The notes under the pieces are model-generated. The model was not told the DNA's origin. It did no database searches and worked only from the letters and a program-made list of their open reading frames with translations. A stretch of DNA of 64,000 bases from Stenotrophomonas raiganjensis (SeqCode) (GTDB taxonomy: Bacteria; Pseudomonadota; Gammaproteobacteria; Xanthomonadales; Xanthomonadaceae): positions 62,001 through 126,000 of the forward strand of contig NZ_JAUTXR010000184.1 in NCBI RefSeq assembly GCF_030658505.1, given 5' to 3'. This document shows, piece after piece, positions 1 through 9,975 of the stretch (position 1 is its first letter; the number at the start of each line of letters is the position of its first letter). The translations under genes and the position numbers were made by a program.

Positions 1-922
1 TGTAGTACTGCGAGACGAACGCGGCCAGCACTTCCTCCGGGCTGTCCTCGCCATTGGTGCGCGGGAAGAACGGACGGGTGCCAAGGTTGCGGCCATCACG
101 GAAGGCCAGCAGCAGCACGCAGGCCTGCGAGCCCTGCATGGCCACCGCCAGCACATCCAGGTCGGCAGCGCGGCCGTCCACGTACTGGCGGGTCTGCATG
201 CTGCGCAACGAGGAGATCAGGTCGCGCAGGCGCGCGGCCTGTTCGAACTCCAGCGCCTCGCTGGCGGCCTGCATCTGCTCGCCCAGCTCGCGGGTCAGCT
301 CGTCGCTCTTGCCTTCCAGGAACAGCGCAGCGCGGCGCACCGATTCGGCGTACTCGGCAGGCGCCACCAGCTCCACGCAGGGCGCGCTGCAACGGCCGAT
401 CTGGTACTGCAGGCACGGCCGCGAGCGGTTGCGGAACACGCTGTCCTCGCAGCTGCGCAGCTTGAACAGCTTGTGCATCAGGTTCAGCGTCTCGCGCACC
501 GCAGTGACGCCCGGATACGGCCCGAAATAGCGGCCGGGAATGGCACGCGGACCGCGATGCAGGGCGATGCGCGGCCAGTCCTCGCGGGTCAGCAGCACAT
601 GCGGATAGGTCTTGTCGTCGCGCAGCGAGACGTTGTAGCGCGGCGACAGCGACTTGATCAGCTGGTTCTCCAGCAGCAACGCCTCGGCTTCCGAGCGCGT
701 GACGGTCACGTCCATGCGCGCGATCTGCGAGATCATCGACATGATCCGCGCGTTCTTCGGGCTGCCGTTGAAATAGCTGCCGACGCGGTTGCGCAGCGCA
801 CGCGCCTTGCCCACGTACAGCAGGGTGTCGTCGGCAGCGTACATGCGGTACACGCCGGGCGCGGTGCTGAGCTGGGCCGCGAAAGCCTTGCCGTCGAAGG
901 CCGGGGCGGGAACGTCGGTCAT
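1..922 (-). CDS. uvrC: Excinuclease ABC subunit C, UvrC (3' part missing at window edge)
   Basis: UvrC makes both incisions around a DNA lesion in nucleotide excision repair after UvrA and UvrB have loaded. The first 307 codons are visible. Residues about 15-50 are the GIY-YIG nuclease domain (PGVYRMY, then LLYVGKARALRNRV). The zinc/cysteine region follows (CLQYQIGRCSAPC), then a UVR domain near residues 205-235 (ALEFEQAARLRDLISSLR) that binds UvrB. The ATG overlaps the stop of the upstream gene (ATGA, 919-922), so it is probably translationally coupled. The C-terminal RNase H-like nuclease and HhH domains lie outside the window. Identity is secure. Confidence 0.96.
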   Translation of the reverse strand, partial: MTDVPAPAFDGKAFAAQLSTAPGVYRMYAADDTLLYVGKARALRNRVGSYFNGSPKNARIMSMISQIARMDVTVTRSEAEALLLENQLIKSLSPRYNVSLRDDKTYPHVLLTREDWPRIALHRGPRAIPGRYFGPYPGVTAVRETLNLMHKLFKLRSCEDSVFRNRSRPCLQYQIGRCSAPCVELVAPAEYAESVRRAALFLEGKSDELTRELGEQMQAASEALEFEQAARLRDLISSLRSMQTRQYVDGRAADLDVLAVAMQGSQACVLLLAFRDGRNLGTRPFFPRTNGEDSPEEVLAAFVSQYY

Positions 923-2331
923 TCGCTGATCGGTACGTCGCTGAGCACGCCGCTGTCGGGATCGAAACGCAGCACGGCGTGGGCGTCGGTCTCGGTGATC
1001 CACACCGCACCCGCGCCCACCGCCAGCCCCGCCGGGCCACGCAGGCGACGCGGCAGGGGCTGGGTGGTCAGTTCGCCACCGCCCAGGCGCAACGTGCGCA
1101 GGCGGCCATTGCCGGTGTCGGCGATCCACAGCAGCGGCGCGTCCGGACTGAGGGCAATGGCCTGCGGGAACTGCAGGCTGGCCTGCGCACGCGGGCCATC
1201 GTCATTGCCGAAACGCCAGGGGCCCTGCCCGATCAGCGTCTGCACCAGATCGCCACGCAACTGCAGGGCGCGGATCGAGGAGCCCAGCGCGTCGGCCACG
1301 TACAGCACCTGCTGCACCACGGCCAGCGCGGTCGGCTGCGCGAATGCCGCCAGATGGCCGCTGCCGTCGCGTTCGTCGATGGAGCCGCTGCCGGCACGCC
1401 ATTGCAGGCTGCGCTGGCCCAGGTGGTAGCTCCAGATGCGGTTGTCGCCGGCCATCGCGATGTGCAGCTGGTTGTCGGCGATGGCCAGGCCGACCGGATG
1501 GTCCAGCGAGACCTGCCGCGCCTGCGCCACTGGCCCTTCCATCGGCGCACCGGGGCGGCCGTTGCCGCACAGCGTGTCGACAATGCCGGTCAACAGGTTG
1601 ATGCGGCGCACGGCGTGGTTGCCGGTGTCGGCGACGTACAGCGAATCGCGTTCCAGCACCAGCGCCTGCGGGCGGTGGAACGCCGCTTCGGCAAGGTTGC
1701 CGTCCATGAAATCGGCAGTACCCAGCCCGAACTGGCGCAGGATGCGGCCACCGTGGCTGCATTCGAGGATGCGGTGATGGCCGCTGTCGGCCACGTACAG
1801 GCGCTCGGTGCTGACCGCCAGGCCCAGCGGGAAACGCAGGGCCTGGCGCGGTTCCGGATGCAGCTCGCTGCCGCCGCGTGGCGGCGCTGAAGGGGCGCCC
1901 TGGCACAGTGCATTCAATGCGCGCTCCAGCTCACCGGGGGCGCCCTGCCCGACCAGGCGCTGCTGCTCGCGGCCCTGCGCATCGAGCAGCACCATCGTCG
2001 GCCAGGCGGTGACACCGAAGCGGCGCCAGCCATCCCAGTCGGCATCAAGCAGCACAGGCATCGCCAGGCCCTGGCGGCGCAGCAGCTTCAATGCGGCGTC
2101 GGCCTCGCGTTCGAAATCGAAGCGGGGTACCTGCAGCACCAGTGGCTGCAGCTTGCCGGGGTGACGCGACAGCCATTGACCGAACTCGGCCAGGCGCTGC
2201 GCGCTCCAGGCGGAGGCGGCGTTGACGAACAACAGCGCCACCGGCCGACCGCGCAGTTCGGTCAGGGTGCAGGGGGCGGCATTGAGCCAGGTGGCGAACT
2301 CGGGCAGGTCCGGGACGGGCTGGACGTTCAT
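919..2331 (-). CDS. Thioredoxin-fold protein with NHL repeats, no CXXC
   Basis: A 470-residue protein with an N-terminal thioredoxin-like domain (about residues 1-155) followed by NHL-type beta-propeller repeats (recurring LYVADSGHHRI, LYVADTGNHAV, LWIADTGNGRL). This is the architecture of NHLRC2-like proteins. The cis-proline loop survives (AWPTM, P111), but where a CXXC should sit after the first strand there is NAASAWSAQ and no cysteine pair, so it is unlikely to be a thiol oxidoreductase. The propeller probably binds a protein or other ligand. No signal peptide is visible, suggesting a cytoplasmic protein. Its ATG overlaps nothing upstream but the phosphatase stop (ATGA at 2328-2331), and its own stop overlaps uvrC. 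Function unknown. Confidence 0.85.
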   Translation of the reverse strand: MNVQPVPDLPEFATWLNAAPCTLTELRGRPVALLFVNAASAWSAQRLAEFGQWLSRHPGKLQPLVLQVPRFDFEREADAALKLLRRQGLAMPVLLDADWDGWRRFGVTAWPTMVLLDAQGREQQRLVGQGAPGELERALNALCQGAPSAPPRGGSELHPEPRQALRFPLGLAVSTERLYVADSGHHRILECSHGGRILRQFGLGTADFMDGNLAEAAFHRPQALVLERDSLYVADTGNHAVRRINLLTGIVDTLCGNGRPGAPMEGPVAQARQVSLDHPVGLAIADNQLHIAMAGDNRIWSYHLGQRSLQWRAGSGSIDERDGSGHLAAFAQPTALAVVQQVLYVADALGSSIRALQLRGDLVQTLIGQGPWRFGNDDGPRAQASLQFPQAIALSPDAPLLWIADTGNGRLRTLRLGGGELTTQPLPRRLRGPAGLAVGAGAVWITETDAHAVLRFDPDSGVLSDVPISE

Positions 2332-2816
2332 GGCCCGATTATGCCGGAGTCGGCGTCATGCAACAGTCGTGCCACGGCACGTTCTGCAGCATTGTCGACC
2401 AGCGTCCAGACCTGTTCGAAGTGATCGCTGCCGCCGGTGTAGGGATCCGGGATCGCTACCCGCCCCTGCCCGCCCGACCACGGCAGGTACAGTGCCAAGC
2501 GTTCGCGCTGGGCCGGCGTGGCCAAGCGACCGGCATCACGCAGGTTGGCTTCGTCAGCACACAGGATCCAGTCGAAGCGGTCGAAATCAGCGGCTTGCAG
2601 CTGGCGCGCACGCAGGCCGCCAATGTCCACGCCATGCCCGGCCGCACAGGCAATCGCACGCCGGTCTGGCGGTTCACCGACGTGCCAGTCACCGGTGCCG
2701 GCCGAATCGACCTGCACCCGGCCGGCCAGCGGCGAGGCGTCCAGGCGTGCACGCAGCGCACCCTCGGCCATCGGCGAACGGCAGATGTTGCCGAGGCAGA
2801 CGACCAGCAGCTTCAT
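2328..2816 (-). CDS. Low molecular weight protein-tyrosine phosphatase
   Basis: A 162-residue arsenate-reductase-fold phosphatase. The P-loop CX5R motif is at residues 7-13 (VCLGNICRS), with the catalytic cysteine at residue 7. The general-acid aspartate lies in the late DPYTGG motif. Length and motifs fit the bacterial LMW-PTP family, whose members often act on tyrosine kinases of polysaccharide export but here sit next to kdsB, as in Pseudomonas. The ATG overlaps the kdsB stop (ATGA, 2813-2816). No tyrosine kinase gene is in the window, so its substrate is unknown. Confidence 0.93.
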   Translation of the reverse strand: MKLLVVCLGNICRSPMAEGALRARLDASPLAGRVQVDSAGTGDWHVGEPPDRRAIACAAGHGVDIGGLRARQLQAADFDRFDWILCADEANLRDAGRLATPAQRERLALYLPWSGGQGRVAIPDPYTGGSDHFEQVWTLVDNAAERAVARLLHDADSGIIGP

Positions 2817-3586
2817 CGCGTGGCCATCGCCTGCAACAACGCCTCAGCGCGCTCCAGGTCCTCAGGCGTGTCGATGCCGGGCGGGAATGGCTCTGGCGAG
2901 ATCGCCACGCTGATCGGGTACCCCGCTTCCAGGACCCGCAGCTGTTCCAGCGATTCGACCTGCTCCAGCTGGCCCGGCGGCATCGCCGCGAACTGCTGCA
3001 GGAAGCCGGCGCGATAGCCGTAGATACCGATATGGCGCAGCCAGCTGTGACCCTCGGGCAAGGTATCGCGGCTGCGTGCGAAACCATCGCGGTGCCAGGC
3101 GATCGGTGCGCGGCTGAAGTACATCGCCTCGTTGCGCACGTTGCGCACCAGCTTCACCACGTTCGGGTCGAACAGGGTTTCTGCATCCTCCACGGGGGTT
3201 GCCAGGGTCGACATCGGCGCATTGCCTTCAACCAGCGCCTGGGCCACCGCGCGGATGCCGGCCGCGGGCGCAAACGGCTCATCGCCCTGCAGGTTGACCA
3301 CCACGGTCCCATCCGACCAACCGGCGATGCGTGCGCACTCGGCCAGGCGGTCGGTACCGGATGCATGCGAGGTGGCGGTCATCGCCACCTTCACCTCGGC
3401 CAGCCCGGACAGTGCATCGGCAATGCGCTGATCATCGGTCGCGACCCAGACCTCACCGGCCCCCGCCTGCAGCGCCCGACGCGCCACGTGCAGGACCAGC
3501 GGCTCGCCGCCCAGCGAGCGCAGCGGCTTGCCGGGCAGCCGCGAGGCGGCGTAACGGGCCGGAATGGCGACGACGAATTCGGTCAT
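2813..3586 (-). CDS. kdsB: 3-deoxy-manno-octulosonate cytidylyltransferase (CMP-KDO synthetase)
   Basis: KdsB activates KDO with CTP to give CMP-KDO, the donor for the inner core of lipopolysaccharide. The start chosen gives [26 protein letters not shown] sequence, which aligns with the E. coli N-terminus; an in-frame ATG at 3610 would add eight residues. The nucleotide-binding signature [13 protein letters not shown] and the later [10 protein letters not shown] motif are both present. The 257-residue length is normal. It is separated by 74 bp from lpxK, a gap that contains a GTGGCGC/GCGCCAC inverted repeat, and it overlaps the downstream phosphatase gene. Confidence 0.96.
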   Translation of the reverse strand: MTEFVVAIPARYAASRLPGKPLRSLGGEPLVLHVARRALQAGAGEVWVATDDQRIADALSGLAEVKVAMTATSHASGTDRLAECARIAGWSDGTVVVNLQGDEPFAPAAGIRAVAQALVEGNAPMSTLATPVEDAETLFDPNVVKLVRNVRNEAMYFSRAPIAWHRDGFARSRDTLPEGHSWLRHIGIYGYRAGFLQQFAAMPPGQLEQVESLEQLRVLEAGYPISVAISPEPFPPGIDTPEDLERAEALLQAMATR

Positions 3587-3660
3587 GCGGGCGGTACTCG
3601 GCAGGCTCATTGCAACGGGAATGCGGCCGGTGGCGCGTGAATGCAAGCGCCACCCGCTAC

Positions 3661-4680
3661 TCAGTTCGGTCTCAGTTTGTCCAGGCGGTCGGTCAGCGCC
3701 ACCCAGAACGCGGCGGGCAACTCGGCACGCAGTGGAACCGCGTAATGCCAGTCGTTGCCGAACCCGCGGCACTTCACTGCATCCTTCTCGGTCATCAGCA
3801 CCGGCAGCTGGCTGCCGAAGGACAGGTCCTGCGGCTGGTAGGCCTGGTGATCGGCGAAGGCATGCGGCACCACGCCGATGCCACGCGCGCGCAGCATGTC
3901 GAAGAAGCGCTGTGGATGGGCGATGCCGGCCACGGCATGCACGCGCTGGCCCTTGAAATACGCCAACGGACGCGCACGGCCACCGGCCAGCGGCTGCGCA
4001 CTGTCGATGTGCAGCGCCATCGGCCACTGGCCAAAGCCACAGGCCTGTGCCGCGGCGTCCTCATCGGCCTGGCCGAGATTGACCACGCGGAAATCGCATT
4101 CGCTGGCGCGACTGACCGGCTCGCGCAGCGGCCCGGCCGGAATCATCCGGCCATTGCCGTAGCGACGCTGCGCATCAACCACTTCGATCTCGATGTCGCG
4201 TGCCAGCCGATAGTGCTGCAGGCCGTCGTCACAGACAATCACATCGCAGCCGGCCTCGATCAGCGCCCTGCCAGCGGCGACGCGGTCAGCATCCACGCGC
4301 ACCGGAACGCCGGTCTTCCAGGCAATCAGCACCGGTTCGTCGCCACCCTTTGCGGTCGGCGTATCGGCCTGCACCCACAGCGGCTTGTCGGCCTCTTCGC
4401 GGCCATAGCCACGGCTGGCCACACCCGGTTTCCAGCCCGCAGCGCGCAGGCGCTCGACCAGGGCGATGGTCAGCGGCGTCTTGCCGGTGCCACCGGCGGT
4501 GATGTTGCCAACCACGATGACCGGCACCGGCAACGTGAAGTGCTTGCGCCAGCCACGCCGATAGGCACGCCGGCGCAGCGCGGTAGCCCCGGCGTACAGC
4601 GGCGCCAGCAGGCGCATCGCCCACGGAACCGGGCTGCCGTCGTACCAGTACGGCGGGGTCTGGGTACCCTTGCCGGCCAT
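3661..4680 (-). CDS. lpxK: Tetraacyldisaccharide 4'-kinase
   Basis: LpxK phosphorylates the 4' position of the tetraacyldisaccharide 1-phosphate to make lipid IVA. The 339-residue protein has the expected N-terminal [10 protein letters not shown] segment, a membrane-associating stretch, and the Walker A region [15 protein letters not shown] near residue 60. [13 protein letters not shown] is the family's conserved DDGLQH motif. The start overlaps the msbA stop by one base (TGATG), which suggests coupled translation with the lipid A flippase whose cargo pathway it serves. Confidence 0.97.
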   Translation of the reverse strand: MAGKGTQTPPYWYDGSPVPWAMRLLAPLYAGATALRRRAYRRGWRKHFTLPVPVIVVGNITAGGTGKTPLTIALVERLRAAGWKPGVASRGYGREEADKPLWVQADTPTAKGGDEPVLIAWKTGVPVRVDADRVAAGRALIEAGCDVIVCDDGLQHYRLARDIEIEVVDAQRRYGNGRMIPAGPLREPVSRASECDFRVVNLGQADEDAAAQACGFGQWPMALHIDSAQPLAGGRARPLAYFKGQRVHAVAGIAHPQRFFDMLRARGIGVVPHAFADHQAYQPQDLSFGSQLPVLMTEKDAVKCRGFGNDWHYAVPLRAELPAAFWVALTDRLDKLRPN

Positions 4681-6428
4681 CAGTCCTGCCTTTCGCGGAA
4701 CTGCATGCTGTGCAGGTGCTGGTACAGGCCGCCCATCGCGAGCAGCTCCTTGTGGGTGCCACGCTCGACGATGCGGCCGTGATCCATCACCAGCACCAGG
4801 TCGGCATGCTCGATGGTCGACAGGCGATGCGCGATGACCAGCGTGGTGCGCTCCGGCATCAGGCGCTGCAGCGCATCCTGCACCAGCCGCTCGGATTCGT
4901 TGTCCAGCGCGGCGGTGGCTTCGTCGAGGATCAGGATCGGTGCATCGCGCAGGATCGCGCGCGCGATCGCCAGGCGCTGGCGCTGGCCGCCGGACAGCAG
5001 CGCGCCGTTCTCACCCACCGGCGTCTGCAGCTGTTGCGGCATGCGCGCGATGAACTCCCACGCATTGGCGGCCTCGGCAGCCGCCCGGATCTGTTCGTCG
5101 CTCGCGTCCATGCCGTAGGCGATGTTGGCGGCGATGGTGTCGTCGAACAGCATGACCTTCTGCCCCACCATCGCCACCTGGCGGCGCAGGTCCGCCAGCG
5201 GATAATCATCCAGCGCGACGCCGTCGAGGGTGATGACACCACCACTGGGTTCGTAGAAGCGCGGCACCAGCCGGATCAGGCTGGTCTTGCCGCTGCCGGA
5301 ACGGCCCACGATGGCAGTGACCGTGCCAGGCTTGGCAACGAAACTGATGTCGTCCAGGGCGATGCCGCTGTCTTCGCGGTAGCGCAGCATGACGTGCTCG
5401 AACGCAAGCTCCCCCCTCACGCGCTGCACCGTGGTGCGACCCTCATCGCGCTCGACCTGCATGTCGAGGATGCCGAACAGGCGCTCCGCGGCAGCCACGC
5501 CGCGCGAGATCGAGGTCTGCACGCTGGTCAAGCGGCGCAGCGAGGGAATGATGGCCATCATCGATGTCATCAGGCCCATGAACTGGCCGGCATTGAGGCG
5601 GCCGGCCAGGGCTTCGCGGGTCGATACCCAGACGATCACCGCCAGCGCCAGTGCCGCCAGGAACTGGACCACGCTGGACGCGGCGGCACGGGTGACTTCC
5701 ACCTTCATGTTCAGCGACAACATGCGGTTGGCCAGGCGCGAATAGCGCGAGATTTCATGCTGCTGGGTGCCGTGCACCTTCACTTCCTGCTGCGCCGCCA
5801 GCGACTGTTCGGCGGTCTGCGCCATCGTGCCCATGCCGTCCTGGATGCCACGGCTGATGCGGCGGTAGCGCTTGCCCACATAGGACACGATCACGCCGAT
5901 CAGCGGCACCACCACCAGCATGGCCACGGTGACCTTCACGCTCATCTGCAGCATCACCGCCAGCATGGCGATGATGGTCAGGGTGTCGGCGACCACGGTC
6001 TTGAGGGCATCGGCACTGGCCTGGGTGACCTGCTCGGTGTCGAAGTTCAGGCGGCTGACCATCACCGGCGTGGCTTCGGTGTCGAAATGCGAGGACGGCA
6101 GGTGCAGGTACTTGGCCAGCACCTGCTCACGCAGGTCACGCACCACGCTGCGGCCGGTCTTGGCCAGCGTGTAGTCGCTCACCCAGGTGGCGACGCTGCG
6201 CATCAGGAACAGGCCGAGGATGGTCAGCGGCAGGATCACCGCCATGCGCGGCTCCGGGTTGACGAAACCGCGGTTGACCAGCGGCTCCATCAGCTTGGTG
6301 AAGTGGTAGCCGGCCAGGGCTTCGACCACCATGGCGATCACGGCAGCCACCATGAACGCCCAGTAGGCGCGGGTGTACCCCAGCAGACGTTTGTAGATCG
6401 GCCACACCGGCGCGTGATTGGAACTCAT
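4680..6428 (-). CDS. msbA: Lipid A export ATP-binding/permease protein MsbA
   Basis: A 582-residue ABC half-transporter that flips lipid A-core across the inner membrane. The N-terminal six-helix domain spans about residues 15-310. The ATPase domain has Walker A ([10 protein letters not shown]), signature LSGGQRQR and Walker [13 protein letters not shown], then a switch histidine in [14 protein letters not shown]. The length matches the family. The ATG overlaps the exbD-like stop (ATGA, 6425-6428). The context with lpxK and kdsB supports lipid A rather than drug export. Confidence 0.96.
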   Translation of the reverse strand: MSSNHAPVWPIYKRLLGYTRAYWAFMVAAVIAMVVEALAGYHFTKLMEPLVNRGFVNPEPRMAVILPLTILGLFLMRSVATWVSDYTLAKTGRSVVRDLREQVLAKYLHLPSSHFDTEATPVMVSRLNFDTEQVTQASADALKTVVADTLTIIAMLAVMLQMSVKVTVAMLVVVPLIGVIVSYVGKRYRRISRGIQDGMGTMAQTAEQSLAAQQEVKVHGTQQHEISRYSRLANRMLSLNMKVEVTRAAASSVVQFLAALALAVIVWVSTREALAGRLNAGQFMGLMTSMMAIIPSLRRLTSVQTSISRGVAAAERLFGILDMQVERDEGRTTVQRVRGELAFEHVMLRYREDSGIALDDISFVAKPGTVTAIVGRSGSGKTSLIRLVPRFYEPSGGVITLDGVALDDYPLADLRRQVAMVGQKVMLFDDTIAANIAYGMDASDEQIRAAAEAANAWEFIARMPQQLQTPVGENGALLSGGQRQRLAIARAILRDAPILILDEATAALDNESERLVQDALQRLMPERTTLVIAHRLSTIEHADLVLVMDHGRIVERGTHKELLAMGGLYQHLHSMQFRERQD

Positions 6429-6847
6429 GGACGCACCTCGGGTGCTGTTGCAATGGCAATACGGCGGAATCCGAGCTGACCCAGCGCATCCTGCGCGGTC
6501 ACTACGGCCTGGTAGGGAGTGCGCGCATCGGCACGCAGCAGCACGGTCTGCTCGCGATCGCTGCCGGCAACGGCGGCGATGGTCTGCTTGACCGACTCGA
6601 CGTCGCTGCGCAGCACTTCCTGGTCATTGATGAAATAGCGGCCTTCGGCATTGATCAGCACGCTGAGCGAGCGCGGTGGCTCGTTGGTCTGCTGCTGGCT
6701 GGCGGTCGGCAACTGCACCTGCAGCGTCGAACGCGCGTCGAAAGTGGTGGTGACCACGAAGAAGATGATCAGCACCAGGATGACGTCGATCAGCGGCACC
6801 AGATCGATATGCGGCTCATCCTGGGATCGGTCGTTGCCGATACGCAT
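6425..6847 (-). CDS. exbD: ExbD/TolR-family proton-channel subunit
   Basis: A 140-residue ExbD/TolR protein: short cytoplasmic N-terminus, one membrane helix at about residues 16-35 (PLIDVILVLIIFFVVTTTF) carrying the conserved channel aspartate in LIDV, then a periplasmic domain. With the ExbB-like partner immediately upstream it should form a proton-driven energising complex. Pseudomonas and Xanthomonas genomes also place an exbB/exbD pair ahead of lpxK, so the pairing with msbA is not unique, but the partner it energises is not known from sequence. It could equally be named tolR-like. Confidence 0.92.
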   Translation of the reverse strand: MRIGNDRSQDEPHIDLVPLIDVILVLIIFFVVTTTFDARSTLQVQLPTASQQQTNEPPRSLSVLINAEGRYFINDQEVLRSDVESVKQTIAAVAGSDREQTVLLRADARTPYQAVVTAQDALGQLGFRRIAIATAPEVRP

Positions 6848-6850
6848 CGA

Positions 6851-7513
6851 TCAGGCCTTCGCCGTGGCGGCGCCGGCCGGACGCGCGGCCGGGGGCGGGT
6901 TCATCACCCCGGGGCGGCCGTCGAGCGTATCCAGCAGGGCGCTGGCTTCCTGCTCCATCTCCACCACGTAGCCGTGGATGCGGCCCTTGAAGTAGCGATG
7001 GAACATCAGCGCCGGGATCGCGACGATCATGCCGGTGGCGGTGCAGACCAGCGCCTTGCCGATGCCGCCGGCCAGCTGGTTCACGTCGCCCACGCCGTGG
7101 TCAAGGATGCCCAGGAACATCTGGATCATGCCGATGACCGTGCCCAGCAGCCCCAGCAACGGGCCAGCCGAGGCAATGGTGCCCAGTGCATTCAGGAAAC
7201 GCTCCATGCGGTGCACCAGGTGGCGGCCGGTGTCTTCAATGCGCTCGCGGATCTGGTCGCGCGGGCGGTTGCGGGCTTCCAGTGCAGCCGCCAGCAGCGC
7301 GCCCAGCGGCGAGTTGGCCCGCAGCGTCTGCAGGTGGGCCGGGTCGAGCTTGCCGCGAGCAGCCCAGTTGCGCACCTCCTGGCCGAGGCCGGGCGGCAGC
7401 ACTTCAGTCCGCCGAAGGGACCAGAAACGCTCCAGGATGATCGCCAAAGCCAGTACGCCCAACAGCAGCAGCGGCACCATCGGCCAGCCACCGGCCTTGA
7501 CCAGTTCCCACAC
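6851..7513 (-). CDS. exbB: MotA/TolQ/ExbB proton-channel family protein
   Basis: A 220-residue ExbB/TolQ-type protein. An N-terminal helix (about residues 10-28) is followed by a cytoplasmic loop and two helices. The second and third helices carry the typical ASAGPLLGLLGTVIGM and GKALVCTATGMIVAIPA segments. It starts with GTG at 7513, supported by GGAGGG seven bases upstream, and lies three bases after the comEC stop. It presumably works with the ExbD-like subunit encoded three bases downstream. Confidence 0.93.
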   Translation of the reverse strand: MWELVKAGGWPMVPLLLLGVLALAIILERFWSLRRTEVLPPGLGQEVRNWAARGKLDPAHLQTLRANSPLGALLAAALEARNRPRDQIRERIEDTGRHLVHRMERFLNALGTIASAGPLLGLLGTVIGMIQMFLGILDHGVGDVNQLAGGIGKALVCTATGMIVAIPALMFHRYFKGRIHGYVVEMEQEASALLDTLDGRPGVMNPPPAARPAGAATAKA

Positions 7514-7516
7514 GTT

Positions 7517-9916
7517 TCAACCCTCCGGCCCAACGGCCGCTTGTTCGATCGGCGATAGGATAGCAGCCGACCGCGCCCGCCCAGCGGCATCCCACCACCG
7601 GGACGCGTGGATACGCTGTTCACGCAGCTGCAGCCCTTGTGCGCCAAGCCATACGCGGATCGCCCCGGAGTCCGCCGTGGCCAGCACCTCCGCCCCTTGC
7701 GCCTGCCAGCGCTGGACGACATCCTGGCGGGGGTGGCCGAAGCGGTTGCGATGCCCGGCCGAGACCACTGCCAGCCGTGGCGCCACCGCCGCCGCCCACG
7801 GCGCGCTTGAACTGCCGCCGCTGCCATGATGCGGCACCAGCACCACGTCCGCCTTCAGCGCCGCCGGATACGCCTGCAGCAGCGTGTGCTCCGCCGGACG
7901 GCCGATATCGCCGGGCAGCAGGACCACACCGTGACGACTGGCGACACGCAGCACACAGCTGTCTTCGTTCCCGGCCTGCCGACTGCCCGGCGCGGGGTGC
8001 AGCACCTGGAAGTCGACACCGTCCCACTGCCAGCGCATGCCCTGCTGGCACGGCACCGCTCCGGTGATGCCGCTGGCAGGCGGCGCCAGCAGCTGCAGCC
8101 GTGGCAGCTGCCGACGCAGGCTGGGCAGGCTGCCGGTGTGGTCCAGATGATCATGGCTGAGCATCGCCTGCCGCGGCGGCGCCTGGCCCAACGCGCGCAG
8201 CGCCGGGACCAGCACCCGCTCGTTGCCCTCCCCGCCCGTTGGCGGCCCGACGTCGTACCAGAGCGCGTGCTGCGCGGTGCGCACCAGTACCGCCGTGCCC
8301 TGGCCCACATCGTGCACCAGCAGCTCCAGCTCGCCTTCGGCGGGCGCATGCCGGGCCGGCCACAGCAGCGGCAGGCACAGCAGCAGGCCAGCCAGGCCGC
8401 CTCCGGCGCCGCGCGGCAGCAGCCACCAGAACACGCCCAGCAGTGCCGCCGGTACCGCCCAGCGTGGCGCCTCGGCCAGCCACCACATCGCCTGGGGATG
8501 CAGTGCCAACGGCTGCAGGGCCTGCCAGCTGATCTCGAACAGCCAGGCGGCGGCGCGCCATGCCCAGCGCCCCGCGCCCCCGTGCAGCGCGTGCAGGGCG
8601 GTGCCAAGCAGCGACAGCGGCACCACCAGCAGCGTCCACCACGGGATGATCGGCAGGTTGACCAGCGGCCCGAGCCGCGCGGTGCCGCCAAACAGGGCCA
8701 CGCACAGCGGCAACAGGCCGAGGCTGGCCACGCCCTGGGCGGCCAGAAAACCGCGCAGGCCCCCCGCAACGCCCTCCGGCGCGGTCCGCGGCAGGCACCA
8801 CAGCAGCCACAGCACGCCGCCAAAGCTGAGCCAGAAGCCGGCCGACAACACCGACAGCGGCGCCGGCAACAGCATCGCCACTGCAGCCAGTGCCAGCCCT
8901 TGACCGGCGCCAACCGGGCGGCGGCCAGCCCGGGCCAGGGCCACCAGCCCGATCATCAGTGCCGCGCGCACCGTCGGCAGCGCGCCACCGGCCGCGAGGG
9001 CATAGCAGGCGGCGGCCAGTGCCGCGCCCCAGGCCGCCGCCTGCGGTCGTGGCCAGCACCGGCCCAGCACTGGAAACATCCCCCACAGCAGGCGGCACAA
9101 CAGCACGCCGAAGCCCGCGACCACGCCCACGTGGAAGCCGGAAATGGCGACCAGATGGGACAACCCCAGCGCACGCAGGTGCTCCCAGTCGGTATCGGAC
9201 AAACCGCGGGTGTCACCCAGTGCCAGGGCCTGTACGAACCGCGAAGCAGGATGAGCCACCTGCGTGGCGATCGCTGCACTGCTGCGCTCGCGCCAGGCCG
9301 GTAGGCCCTGTGCGGGGCGCCGCTCACGCGCAAGCGCCGGATCACGTACCACACCCTTGCCCGAGATGCCTCGCAGCACGGCATGACGCTCGCCGTCGAA
9401 ACCGCCCGGATTGATCCGCGAACGCGGTGCCCGTACACGCAACGACAGGTCCCAATGCGCCCCCGCACGAACGGCGTGGCGCCCGCCCTCCGTGCCCGGC
9501 GTCGACGGTCCGCGCCTCGGGTCGTTCCAGGTCACCTGCAGGCGACGGCCATGCAACGATGGCAACGTCTCGGCCTGCTCGATGCGCAGCACGAAACGCG
9601 TATAGCCGGGCCCATTCTGCGGAAGGTCAACCACCCTTCCGTGGACGCGGACGTCCTGCGCGGGCGCCCCCGGTGGCAGCTGGCCGTGCAGTGCCCATTG
9701 CCCATGCAAGGCGGCCCACGCCAGCCCGAACACCGCCGCGGCCCACCTACGGCCATGCCAGCGCAGCAGCCAACCGGCCACGCCCGCAATCGCCATCGGT
9801 ACGCACAGCCAAAGCGGCAGCAACACCGGCATCTGCACGCAGGCCAACGCGCCCGCGACCAGAGCGGCGGCACATCCCGCGCCGAACAGAGGGGGAGCAG
9901 ATCGTTCGGACGTCAT
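7517..9916 (-). CDS. comEC: ComEC/Rec2-type DNA internalisation protein
   Basis: A 799-residue polytopic membrane protein matching ComEC, the channel that takes single-stranded DNA across the inner membrane during natural transformation. It has N-terminal helices and a soluble OB-like region, the competence domain with GLSHLVAISGFHVGVV (about residues 250-265), then a C-terminal metallo-beta-lactamase-like domain (LLVHDVGQGTAVLVRT; LSHDHLDHTGSLPSL; VLVPHHGSGGSSS). ATG at 9916 is preferred over an in-frame GTG two codons upstream. Together with the type IV pilus genes in this window it supports, but does not prove, competence. Confidence 0.94.
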   Translation of the reverse strand: MTSERSAPPLFGAGCAAALVAGALACVQMPVLLPLWLCVPMAIAGVAGWLLRWHGRRWAAAVFGLAWAALHGQWALHGQLPPGAPAQDVRVHGRVVDLPQNGPGYTRFVLRIEQAETLPSLHGRRLQVTWNDPRRGPSTPGTEGGRHAVRAGAHWDLSLRVRAPRSRINPGGFDGERHAVLRGISGKGVVRDPALARERRPAQGLPAWRERSSAAIATQVAHPASRFVQALALGDTRGLSDTDWEHLRALGLSHLVAISGFHVGVVAGFGVLLCRLLWGMFPVLGRCWPRPQAAAWGAALAAACYALAAGGALPTVRAALMIGLVALARAGRRPVGAGQGLALAAVAMLLPAPLSVLSAGFWLSFGGVLWLLWCLPRTAPEGVAGGLRGFLAAQGVASLGLLPLCVALFGGTARLGPLVNLPIIPWWTLLVVPLSLLGTALHALHGGAGRWAWRAAAWLFEISWQALQPLALHPQAMWWLAEAPRWAVPAALLGVFWWLLPRGAGGGLAGLLLCLPLLWPARHAPAEGELELLVHDVGQGTAVLVRTAQHALWYDVGPPTGGEGNERVLVPALRALGQAPPRQAMLSHDHLDHTGSLPSLRRQLPRLQLLAPPASGITGAVPCQQGMRWQWDGVDFQVLHPAPGSRQAGNEDSCVLRVASRHGVVLLPGDIGRPAEHTLLQAYPAALKADVVLVPHHGSGGSSSAPWAAAVAPRLAVVSAGHRNRFGHPRQDVVQRWQAQGAEVLATADSGAIRVWLGAQGLQLREQRIHASRWWDAAGRARSAAILSPIEQAAVGPEG

Positions 9917-9922
9917 CGGCAC

Positions 9923-9947
9923 AGCCTGCCGCCACCCGCGGCAGGCT
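9923..9947 (-). terminator. Stem-loop after the two-component operon
   Basis: A 9-bp inverted repeat AGCCTGCCG / CGGCAGGCT with a short loop sits between the histidine kinase stop (9976) and the comEC start. It could end the two-component transcript. No clear run of T follows on the minus strand, so it may instead be a REP-like element or an attenuator ahead of comEC. Confidence 0.4.
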
Positions 9948-9975
9948 GACTATCGGGCAATTCCCTGCCCGGTTG

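Noticed and set aside
473..1890. Plus-strand open frames opposite uvrC and the NHL gene
   Set aside because: They are arginine- and alanine-rich shadows of the coding strand with no recognisable domains.
2813..4027. Extended 404-residue KdsB reading frame
   Set aside because: The upstream part overlaps lpxK in another frame and has no family match; the family start is at 3586.
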